A stretch of DNA of 64,000 nt, taken from Burkholderiales bacterium (GTDB lineage Bacteria > Pseudomonadota > Gammaproteobacteria > Burkholderiales > Ga0077523). Below the pieces are notes generated by a model, which was not told the DNA's origin, ran no database searches, and saw nothing but the letters and a program-made list of their open reading frames with translations. Shown here piece by piece: positions 1 through 7,104 of this stretch; the first letter of the stretch is position 1; each line of letters starts with the position of its first letter. A program made the position numbers and the translations under genes. The DNA is taken from contig JALHMS010000019.1 of assembly GCA_022843925.1 (NCBI GenBank), forward strand, positions 36,951-100,950, read 5' to 3'.

Positions 1-3000
1 GTACCGCATCTGACCCGCCTCGAGCTTCGAGAGATCGAGCACGTCGTTCAGAACGCGGAGCAGGCGCGTGCCGCTGTGGTGGATGTTCTCCAGGTACTTC
101 ACGATCTTCGCGACGGGAACGTGTTCCGTTGCCGCCTTCTCCATCCCGAGCTGCGAGAACGACAGGATGGCGTGCATCGGCGTGCGCAGTTCGTGCGACA
201 TGTTGGCCAGGAACTCCGACTTGGCGCGGTTCGCGGCCTCGGCCAGGTCGCGCGCCTCCACCAGTTCGGCCGTGCGTTCGCCGACGATCCGCTCCAGCTC
301 ATCGCGATGCCGTCGGAGTACCTCGCGGGCCGCGCGCGATTCGGTGACGTCGACGTTCGCCGTCACGATGTAGGCGGAACCGTCGTCGAGATGCGTGCCC
401 ACCTTCGTCTTCAGCAGCCAGTGCGTGGTGCCATCGGGAAACGGCACCTCCACTTCGCGCACCAGGGGCAGACCGGAACGGAGGGCCTCGTCGTCCTCGG
501 CCCACGCCCTGCGCCGGTACTCGTCCGAGTGCAGATCGCCGTCCCCCAGTCCGAGCAGCTCGCCCCGCGGCCTTCCTAGGCCGCGGGCGGCGGCGTCATT
601 GACCATCACCCAGCGGTGCTCCCGATTCTTGACCATGATCGGGATCGGCACGGCATTGATGACGGCATCGACGAACTGCCGGCCGCGTTCCGCGACCATC
701 TCCGCCTCGCGACGCGCCGAGATGTCGATGCCGACGGTGATGACGAGGCGTCGTTCCTCGGGATCGACGACGGCGCGCTTGAACTTCATCACCCAGCGGA
801 TGCCTCCGGACGCGAGTTCGAGGGATTCCTCCATCACACTTGGATCACCCGTCAGCGCGAGCAGGTGCTGCGCCAGGTAGGCGCCGCCGCGCTCCGCACC
901 GAAGATCTCGACGTCGTCGCGGCCGATCACGTCGTCGCGATCGCGGCCGATCTGGTCGAGGAAGAACTGGTTGACGAGCACCCAGCGTCCCGCCTCGTCC
1001 TTCGCGACGAACGCCACCGGCAGCGCATCGAGCATCCGCGCCAGGAAGCGCTCACCCTGCTCCGCCCGGCGCTGCGCCTCCTTGAGTTCGTCGATGGGCG
1101 TGTACATGCCGATCAGGTGCGGTTCGCCGTCGCCCAGGTCGACCGCGGTCTTGCTGACGAGCATCCACGGAGGCGCGTTGGGGAGTCGACCTTCCGCCTG
1201 GAACGAGAACAACCGGCCCGCGGCGGCGAAAGCTCGGTCGTCCTCGGCGTGCGCTGCCCGGGCGACGTCGGGCGCGATCAGCTCCTCGTCGCGGCGGCCT
1301 TCGATCCGTTCCTTCGGAAGCCCGTGCCAGAGGGCTCCGGCCCGGTTCACCTTCACGATGCGATGCGCCCGGTCCTTCACGAACACGGGGTGCGGAAGCG
1401 CGTCGAGCAAGGCGTCGAGGAATCGATGACTGGTCCTGATCGCCTCCTCCATCTGGTAGCGCGCGGTGATGTCCTGGCTCGACACGACAAGGATCGTGTC
1501 ACCGTCCCGCATGGCGACCGGCGTCTTGGTCTTGTAGATCCGGGACGACTGGCCGTTCGGCTCCGTGAAGCTCTCTTCCACGGCCATCACCTTGCCGCTG
1601 TCGAGCACCTTCGCATCCTGCGCCTCGTAGAGCGCCGCACTGGCGGGCGGATAGAGATCCGCGTCACGCTTTCCGAGAAACTCCTCGCGGGTACGCCCAT
1701 TGAGGGCGAGGTGCGTGTCGTTGGCCATGATGTACCCGCGGCTCCGGCTCTTCGCGACGACGGAGAAGGGCAACGCATTCAGCACCGCATCCAGAAGATA
1801 GCGGCTGTCCTCCAGCGCCTCCTCGAGCCGGCGATGCCGAGTGACGTCGAGCACCGAGGTCACGACGTAGACCGAGCCGTCGCGGCGGCGTACTGCCACC
1901 TTCTCGGCGATACCGGTCGCGGGTTCGCCGTCGGCGCCGATGCCGGCGACCTCATAGCGCACCACCTCCGTCTGGAGCATCGCCAGGCGATCACGCTCGC
2001 GATTCCACCTCGCCGTTTCGGCGTCGTAGCCGGCGAAATCGTCCCGGCCGAGCAGTTCCTCCCGCGAGCGACCGATCCATCGGCACATCGCATCGTTCAC
2101 GACAACGTATCGAAGGTTTGCATCCTTGACGCCCGTCGGCGCCGGTACTGCATCGAGAAGGTCGCCCAGGAGACGCGCCTCCTCGTCCACGGCATGCGCG
2201 GCAGGCGGCCGGTCGGCGAGGTTCGGGTTGGCGACCGGCCCTCGCAAGGCAGGACGGTCCAGGCGGCGGACAAGGCCGAACAGCAGGAAGGCGAGGACGG
2301 CGCCCGTCGCCAGCACCCCGACGCCGGCGCCGTCAGGATCGGCCGGCGCCGCAACGTCGAGCCGGAAATCCACGCCACCGCGCTTCAGGTCGTGATGCCC
2401 CGCGGACCCCACGTCGGCTTGTCGCTCCCGGGATCGCCCATCGATGCGGGTCGTGCTGTCGCCCGCGTCGACCATCGTCAGCCGCAGCGCGAGCGGTGTC
2501 GAACCCGCAGCATCTTCCGCCAGGAGGACCGATGTCGGCACCCGCGCGAACACGATGCCGACGGCGTCGCCGTGCGCCGATGCTCCCCCGGCGCGGTGCG
2601 GGACAGGTACGTAGACCATCAGGGCTGGCGAAGCGCCCTCCGCCGATCGCGCGGGCGCCGCGGCCTCGCCCGGTGCAGCACGGGCGTAGGCGGGCCGGTC
2701 CGATGCGATGGCGCGCTCGATGGCACGGCGGCCGGCAGGATTCCCCGCGATGTCGGATGGCGCAGGGCCGGCGTCGGCACCTGCGCGCGTCGAGACGAAG
2801 TGGATGACGGGAAATCGCAGCGGCGTCTGCGCCGCTTCGGACGCCAGCGCCATTCCGACGGCCGCGGCCCCCCCGGAGCCGGCACCGTCGGCAGCGATCC
2901 GCTGCACGAAGCGGGTCCACTGCGCCGGGTCGAGGTGCGGATTCTCTGCGGCGAGCGCGGCCGCTGCGATCAGGAGGCGATCGGTGTCGTCGAGACGTTG

Positions 3001-3234
3001 CTGGAATCGATGGAAGGCATTGGCCGAAAGCGCTTCGAAACGATGCTGCCGCAACTGGGCCTGCTGTTGACGGTCGTGGACCCAGAAGCCCGCGACGAGA
3101 AGCAGCGACAGGACGAGGACGAGCCACGGCGCCGCGGTGCGGTGTCCGGTCGGCGCGGGTGTCGGCGTCGGTGTCGGCAGCAACGGCGGGTACTCCGAGC
3201 TCACTGGGGCGTGGGACAAGCTTCCTCCGGACAC
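1..3234 (-). CDS. CHASE and multi-PAS sensor histidine kinase (3' end beyond window)
   Basis: Membrane sensor kinase that would autophosphorylate on a histidine and pass phosphate to a response regulator. The frame is open for 1078 codons and runs off the left edge, so the ATPase domain is not visible. Seen: a membrane segment at about residues 37-52, a CHASE-like extracytoplasmic region at about 66-250, a second membrane segment at about 300-320, then five PAS units starting near 355, 479, 604, 731 and 854, each opening with a variant of DALPxPxxVKD. A coiled linker follows, then an H-box (SHELRTP) with the phospho-acceptor His at about 1014 and a DVLDLSKLEAG segment. Start uncertain: GTG at 3234, TTG at 3219 and GTG at 3204 are in frame, and a GGAGGAAG motif lies too close to the TTG. 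Ligand unknown. The SRAP gene diverges from it. Confidence 0.88.
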   Translation of the reverse strand, partial: MSGGSLSHAPVSSEYPPLLPTPTPTPAPTGHRTAAPWLVLVLSLLLVAGFWVHDRQQQAQLRQHRFEALSANAFHRFQQRLDDTDRLLIAAAALAAENPHLDPAQWTRFVQRIAADGAGSGGAAAVGMALASEAAQTPLRFPVIHFVSTRAGADAGPAPSDIAGNPAGRRAIERAIASDRPAYARAAPGEAAAPARSAEGASPALMVYVPVPHRAGGASAHGDAVGIVFARVPTSVLLAEDAAGSTPLALRLTMVDAGDSTTRIDGRSRERQADVGSAGHHDLKRGGVDFRLDVAAPADPDGAGVGVLATGAVLAFLLFGLVRRLDRPALRGPVANPNLADRPPAAHAVDEEARLLGDLLDAVPAPTGVKDANLRYVVVNDAMCRWIGRSREELLGRDDFAGYDAETARWNRERDRLAMLQTEVVRYEVAGIGADGEPATGIAEKVAVRRRDGSVYVVTSVLDVTRHRRLEEALEDSRYLLDAVLNALPFSVVAKSRSRGYIMANDTHLALNGRTREEFLGKRDADLYPPASAALYEAQDAKVLDSGKVMAVEESFTEPNGQSSRIYKTKTPVAMRDGDTILVVSSQDITARYQMEEAIRTSHRFLDALLDALPHPVFVKDRAHRIVKVNRAGALWHGLPKERIEGRRDEELIAPDVARAAHAEDDRAFAAAGRLFSFQAEGRLPNAPPWMLVSKTAVDLGDGEPHLIGMYTPIDELKEAQRRAEQGERFLARMLDALPVAFVAKDEAGRWVLVNQFFLDQIGRDRDDVIGRDDVEIFGAERGGAYLAQHLLALTGDPSVMEESLELASGGIRWVMKFKRAVVDPEERRLVITVGIDISARREAEMVAERGRQFVDAVINAVPIPIMVKNREHRWVMVNDAAARGLGRPRGELLGLGDGDLHSDEYRRRAWAEDDEALRSGLPLVREVEVPFPDGTTHWLLKTKVGTHLDDGSAYIVTANVDVTESRAAREVLRRHRDELERIVGERTAELVEARDLAEAANRAKSEFLANMSHELRTPMHAILSFSQLGMEKAATEHVPVAKIVKYLENIHHSGTRLLRVLNDVLDLSKLEAGQMRY

Positions 3235-3466
3235 GCATGGACCACCAGCCGCGGTTTACGGCGCGCCCCCCTTGGCCCTGAGCCCGGCGGGTACCGATGC
3301 CAATGGTCCTTCGCCTGACGGCGGCCGTAAACCCCTTCTCGCAAAGATACTGCTCCGTACGGAGGCGACCCGGAATCCGCGCGTCCGAGACGTGCACAGG
3401 CCCTGCCCGCGCGCGGGATCACAGGCAGCGGTGCCGTCCGGCACTCCCCTCGGGCAGAATCGCGCC

Positions 3467-4156
3467 ATGTGCGTGAACTATCGCCCCGCCACCCGCGAGT
3501 CCATCCGGGTGCACTTCGACCTCGAGCCCCCCGCCTTCGACTACGCGCCGGAAATCTTCGCGGGTCAGGCGGCGCCTGTCTTCCTGTCGACCCCGATCGA
3601 CGAGGAGGACGTCGCCGGGTGGGTCTGGCGGGAAGCCATGTTCGGTCTGGTACCCCACTGGGCGAAGAGCGCCGCCGTCGCGAAGCAGACCTACAACGCC
3701 CGCACCGAGACGGTGACCGAGAAGCCGAGCTTCCGCACGCCGTGGCGAAGGCGCCAGTTCTGCCTCGTGCCGATGCAATCGTTCTTCGAGCCGAACTACG
3801 AATCGGGGCGCGCCGTGCGCTGGTCGATCGGTCGCGCCGACGCCCGCCCCTTCACGGCCGGCGCGATCTGGGACATCTGGCAGGCACCCGGCGGACCGCG
3901 CCTCCATTCGTTCTCGATGCTCACTGTGAACGCGGACGCGCACCCCCTGATGGCGCGGTTCCACAAGCCCGGCGACGAGAAGCGATCCCTGGTGATCGTG
4001 CCACCGGCGGCATGGGACGGCTGGATGCGCGGCGACGCGACGGTCACCGATGAACTGCTCTCGGGACCGCCATCTGACGAGTTCCGTGGCGCGCCGGCGC
4101 CGTTGCCCAAGGCGGGCGCTGCAGCGCGGAATCTGGATCTGTTCGACGGCCCTTGA
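3467..4156 (+). CDS. yedK: SRAP (HMCES/YedK) family abasic-site processing protein
   Basis: 229 aa, normal family length. SRAP proteins covalently trap abasic sites in single-stranded DNA through a thiazolidine link to Cys2, which becomes the N-terminus after Met removal. Seen: Met-Cys at the very start, which fixes the start codon; Asn77 in a YNART motif; Glu108 in SFFEP; and His166 in ARFHK. These match by position the Cys2/Asn/Glu/His active site of E. coli YedK. The frame is open far upstream, but only this start provides Cys2. It is transcribed away from the histidine kinase and converges on queE. No SOS box was recognised in the roughly 230-bp gap upstream. Confidence 0.9.
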   Translation: MCVNYRPATRESIRVHFDLEPPAFDYAPEIFAGQAAPVFLSTPIDEEDVAGWVWREAMFGLVPHWAKSAAVAKQTYNARTETVTEKPSFRTPWRRRQFCLVPMQSFFEPNYESGRAVRWSIGRADARPFTAGAIWDIWQAPGGPRLHSFSMLTVNADAHPLMARFHKPGDEKRSLVIVPPAAWDGWMRGDATVTDELLSGPPSDEFRGAPAPLPKAGAAARNLDLFDGP

Positions 4157-4189
4157 GCCCGCGGCGTCGATGCCGGCGCCCGCCCCGCT

Positions 4190-4825
4190 TCAGGCGATTC
4201 CGACCACCTTGTGGGTCTGGACGCTCAAACGCCACTGGGGGTGGGCGAGGCAGTACGCGATCGCCAGTGCGGTGTTGCGCTTCGCATCGGGTCCGTCCAT
4301 CGGCTGCAGGAAGAAGTGCTGGAACGCGAGGGACTCGAAGCGATCCGGCATCGCCTCGGGCTGAGGAAACACGAGCTTCAGTTCCGTCCCCCTCGTGAGC
4401 ACGACCTCGGCAGCGGCCTTCGGACTCACGCAGATCCAGTCGAGTCCGGCGGGCGCCGGCTGCGTGCCGTTGGTTTCGACGGCGACCTCGAACCCGAGGG
4501 CGTGGAGCGCCGCCACCAACGGCTCGTCGAGCTGCAGCAGCGGTTCGCCGCCGGTGCACACCACGAGTGGTCGACCAGTGATCGGCTTCGGCCAATGGGA
4601 AGCGACGGCCTGCGCGAGATCCTCCGCCGTGGCGAATCGACCGCCCCCGGGACCATCCGTCCCGACGAAGTCCGTGTCGCAGAACGTGCACACGGCCTTC
4701 GCCCGGTCCTCCTCGCGCCCCGACCAGAGATTGCAGCCGGTGAAGCGGCAGAACACGGCGGCGCGGCCGGCCTGGCCGCCCTCGCCCTGCAGCGTGTAGT
4801 AGATCTCCTTGACGGTGTACGCCAT
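4190..4825 (-). CDS. queE: 7-carboxy-7-deazaguanine synthase QueE (radical SAM)
   Basis: 211 aa. Converts 6-carboxytetrahydropterin to 7-carboxy-7-deazaguanine in queuosine/preQ0 synthesis. The iron-sulfur cluster cysteines are Cys31, Cys46 and Cys49, giving C-X14-C-X2-C, the modified radical-SAM motif described for Burkholderia QueE rather than the usual CX3CX2C. Other family hallmarks are the N-terminal YTLQGEG segment, the VVCTGGEPLLQ SAM-binding stretch, VETNGT and CVSPK. It starts two bases after the stop of the queD-like gene, so it is the last gene of a queC-queD-queE operon on the minus strand. Confidence 0.95.
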   Translation of the reverse strand: MAYTVKEIYYTLQGEGGQAGRAAVFCRFTGCNLWSGREEDRAKAVCTFCDTDFVGTDGPGGGRFATAEDLAQAVASHWPKPITGRPLVVCTGGEPLLQLDEPLVAALHALGFEVAVETNGTQPAPAGLDWICVSPKAAAEVVLTRGTELKLVFPQPEAMPDRFESLAFQHFFLQPMDGPDAKRNTALAIAYCLAHPQWRLSVQTHKVVGIA

Positions 4826-4827
4826 GG

Positions 4828-5925
4828 TCAGACCGGCATCGCCGGCAAGGCGTCGCCGTGGAAGGCGATGGCGCCGCAACCGGGTGTTTCGTGGAGGTCC
4901 ACCCGATCGAGCGACGGAAGCTGCTGCCGCGTCGTCTTCAGGATCCACCGCGCGAGGCTGCCGGTGTCGGCGTCGTCGACCCCGGTCATCTCGTGCAGCG
5001 GCCTGTGATCCAGCGACCGGAAGATCGGCTTGAAGAGGGCCTTCACGTCGCCGAAGTCGACGGTCCATCCCATCATGGCGTCGAGCGGGGCCGACAGGTG
5101 CAGGCGCAGCGTGTACGTGTGGCCGTGGAGCCGGCGCAGGGGGTTGCCGTCCGGAGCACGGGAGAGCCGGCGGGCGCTGTCGAGCGTGAACTCCTTCCAG
5201 ATGCGGTACTGCGATCCGTCGAACATCGCGCCGCAGGAAGCCGTCTCGTACACCGTGACCCACGAGAGGCCGGGCAGCGTCGGCGCGAGGCGCGCCCAGA
5301 GCCAGCTCGACAGCATCTCGCTCGTCGGATTCGACAATCCGTCGAGATCGTTGAGGCAGGCGTGATCGAGCAGCGCGTGGAGGGGCGCCCAGGCCGCATC
5401 GAGCCGGTCGTGGTCCGGACCGACAGCGAGCGCCGCGGCGTCGAGTCGCACGTGCACGATCGCCTCGAACCCGTGGCCGTGCATCCGGCCGCACTTGTGC
5501 CCCTCCGGCACGTTGGGGAGCACGTGCGCCGACTGGAAGACGTAACGTCGCCACGCGTGGGCCTGGCCCTCGGCATCGATGTCGACGCCCCCGCGTTCCG
5601 AACTGCGCACGCCGACCTGCGCGATTCGCGGTGCAGCCACGCGTGCCCGCAGCCAGTACGCGAGCTGCGTATCCGAGGGGTCCGGCAGCACCTCGTTCAG
5701 ATGGCGGTAGTCGAGCGGGGCAACGCCCGCCTGCAGCGCAGTCCGCAAGGCATCGACCTCTCCGCCCGGGAACGTCGCCCAGCCTTCGGGCGGATCGCAT
5801 CGGACGGTTGCGAGGAACCCGTGGCCGTGCAGTCCCCGGGTTCGATGACCTTCCGGCGCCGAGGAGAGTTGCCGCGCGGATTCGAACGTCGCCGCGGCGG
5901 TGCAGAGCGTCCGGATGGCGGTCAC
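4828..5925 (-). CDS. queD: 6-carboxytetrahydropterin synthase-like protein with three tandem PTPS domains
   Basis: 365 aa, about three times the length of an ordinary QueD. QueD turns dihydroneopterin triphosphate into 6-carboxytetrahydropterin. Three PTPS-type units are visible at about 1-118, 125-245 and 248-362, each with an LHGH or MHGH zinc-ligand motif (His33/35, His149/151, His267/269). Only the middle unit has the third zinc ligand His134 (SAH), the catalytic Cys145 in [11 protein letters not shown], His188 (LDH) and Glu227. Unit 1 has Arg18 where the zinc His belongs and lacks the Cys, catalytic His and Glu. Unit 3 has Arg252 in that place and no Cys, but keeps a VDFGDVK motif, LDH and HETPGCGA. 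The GTG start overlaps the queC stop as GTGA. The middle unit is probably the enzyme; the roles of the outer units are unknown. Confidence 0.9.
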   Translation of the reverse strand: MTAIRTLCTAAATFESARQLSSAPEGHRTRGLHGHGFLATVRCDPPEGWATFPGGEVDALRTALQAGVAPLDYRHLNEVLPDPSDTQLAYWLRARVAAPRIAQVGVRSSERGGVDIDAEGQAHAWRRYVFQSAHVLPNVPEGHKCGRMHGHGFEAIVHVRLDAAALAVGPDHDRLDAAWAPLHALLDHACLNDLDGLSNPTSEMLSSWLWARLAPTLPGLSWVTVYETASCGAMFDGSQYRIWKEFTLDSARRLSRAPDGNPLRRLHGHTYTLRLHLSAPLDAMMGWTVDFGDVKALFKPIFRSLDHRPLHEMTGVDDADTGSLARWILKTTRQQLPSLDRVDLHETPGCGAIAFHGDALPAMPV

Positions 5926-6632
5926 GACGCAGCCATCCCGAATCGCACCAGCAACGGATCAGCCACGCCAGCCTCGGCAAACCCCTTCGCCCGCAGCAGA
6001 CACGAGTCGCACTCCCCGCAGGGTCGGCTGTCCTCGCCGGGGTCGTAACAGCTCGTCGTGCCGCCGTAGTCGACGCCGAGGCGCAGCCCTGCCTGGATGA
6101 TCTGTCCCTTGGTCATCTCGATGAGCGGCCGATGGATGACGAGCCGCTGCGTCCCCTCGACCCCGGCCCGGGTCGCGAGATTGGCCATCCGCTCGTAGGC
6201 GTCGATGTACGCCGGCCGACAATCGGGATAGCCCGAGTAGTCGAGCGCATTGACCCCGATGAAGATGTCGCTGGAGCCGATCGTCTCGGCCAGCGCCAGC
6301 GCGAAGCTCAGGAAGATGGTGTTGCGGGCGGGCACGTAGGTGACGGGAATCCCGTCGGACATCGCCGCGGCCGATCGCCCCTTGGGCACCGCGATATCGC
6401 TCGTGAGCGCGGACCCGCCGAAGACCCTCAGATCGATGTCGACCACCGTATGGCGCACCGCGCCCATGGCAGCCGCAACCGCCTGCGCCGCCTCCAGTTC
6501 GATCACGTGCCGCTGCCCGTAGCGGAAGCTGAGCGGGTACGGCGCGAATCCCGCCGCCTTCGCCATCGCGAGCACCGTCGTCGAATCCAGCCCTCCGCTG
6601 AGGAGGACCACCGCTGGCCTGCCACCACCCAT
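5922..6632 (-). CDS. queC: 7-cyano-7-deazaguanine synthase QueC
   Basis: 236 aa. ATP-dependent conversion of 7-carboxy-7-deazaguanine to preQ0. Seen: the PP-loop SGGLDSTT at residues 12-19, [15 protein letters not shown] in the middle, and the C-terminal zinc cluster CYDPGE...[10 protein letters not shown]. The ATG at 6632 follows a GGAGAAGG ribosome-binding site. A longer reading from 6788 would run into non-coding leader and the edge of the repeat array, so it was not used. First gene of the que operon. Its leader of about 140 bp shows no recognisable preQ1 riboswitch. The VWA operon lies upstream on the same strand beyond the repeats, so read-through is possible. Confidence 0.94.
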   Translation of the reverse strand: MGGGRPAVVLLSGGLDSTTVLAMAKAAGFAPYPLSFRYGQRHVIELEAAQAVAAAMGAVRHTVVDIDLRVFGGSALTSDIAVPKGRSAAAMSDGIPVTYVPARNTIFLSFALALAETIGSSDIFIGVNALDYSGYPDCRPAYIDAYERMANLATRAGVEGTQRLVIHRPLIEMTKGQIIQAGLRLGVDYGGTTSCYDPGEDSRPCGECDSCLLRAKGFAEAGVADPLLVRFGMAAS

Positions 6633-6770
6633 GCACCTTCTCCCGGCTCGTCCGGCGATCGCCGGGCGCCGAAGGGTAGTCAGGAGCGGCGCCGGCGGCA
6701 ATGGGTAGCGGTAGCGAGGTTTCGGCGGGGGGCGGTTGTGCTCATCGCCGAGGGGTCCGATGGCGAGGGC

Positions 6771-7099
6771 CCTCCGTGGGTCGAGCATTGCTCGACGCTA
6801 CGCTGGCTTGGGTGCCTCGGCGAATCCAGGGACGCGGGTGTCGAGCGAAGCTCGACCCACGGGGTGTGTTTTCAGCGTCGATGCATCCCGTGGCGAGCGC
6901 CCTCCGTGGGTCGAGCATTGCTCGACGCTACGCTGGCTTGGGTGCCTCGGCGAATCCAGGGACGCGGGCGTCGAGCGAAGCTCGACCCACGGGGGGTGTT
7001 TTCAGCGTCGATGCATCCCGTGGCGAGCGCCCCTTCGTGGGTCGAGCATCGCTCGACGCGGCGATGGCTTGGGCGCAGAGGCGAATCCAGCAACGCGGG
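6771..7099. repeat. Tandem palindromic repeat array, three units of about 130 bp
   Basis: Units begin at 6776, 6906 and 7037 (spacing 130 and 131 bp). Each opens with GTGGGTCGAGCATTGCTCGAC or a variant and carries, some 55 bp later, GTCGAGCGAAGCTCGACCCAC. Each unit is thus a pair of inverted short palindromes, the layout of REPIN-type elements. Spacers share AATCCAG, ACGCGGG and a GATGCATCCCGTGGCGAG segment. The third unit is cut off beside the stop codon of the VWA gene. The array fills most of the 472-bp gap between that gene and queC. The same family recurs near the right edge. Confidence 0.85.
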
Positions 7100-7104
7100 C
7101 CTCG

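Noticed and set aside
616..3318. 900-codon open frame on the plus strand
   Set aside because: Antisense to the five-PAS kinase, with compositionally biased Arg/Asp/His-rich translation and no family features; GC-rich sequence leaves opposite frames open.
6633..6770. preQ1 riboswitch in the queC leader
   Set aside because: Looked for the short A-rich tail and hairpin arrangement and saw only GC-rich sequence without it.
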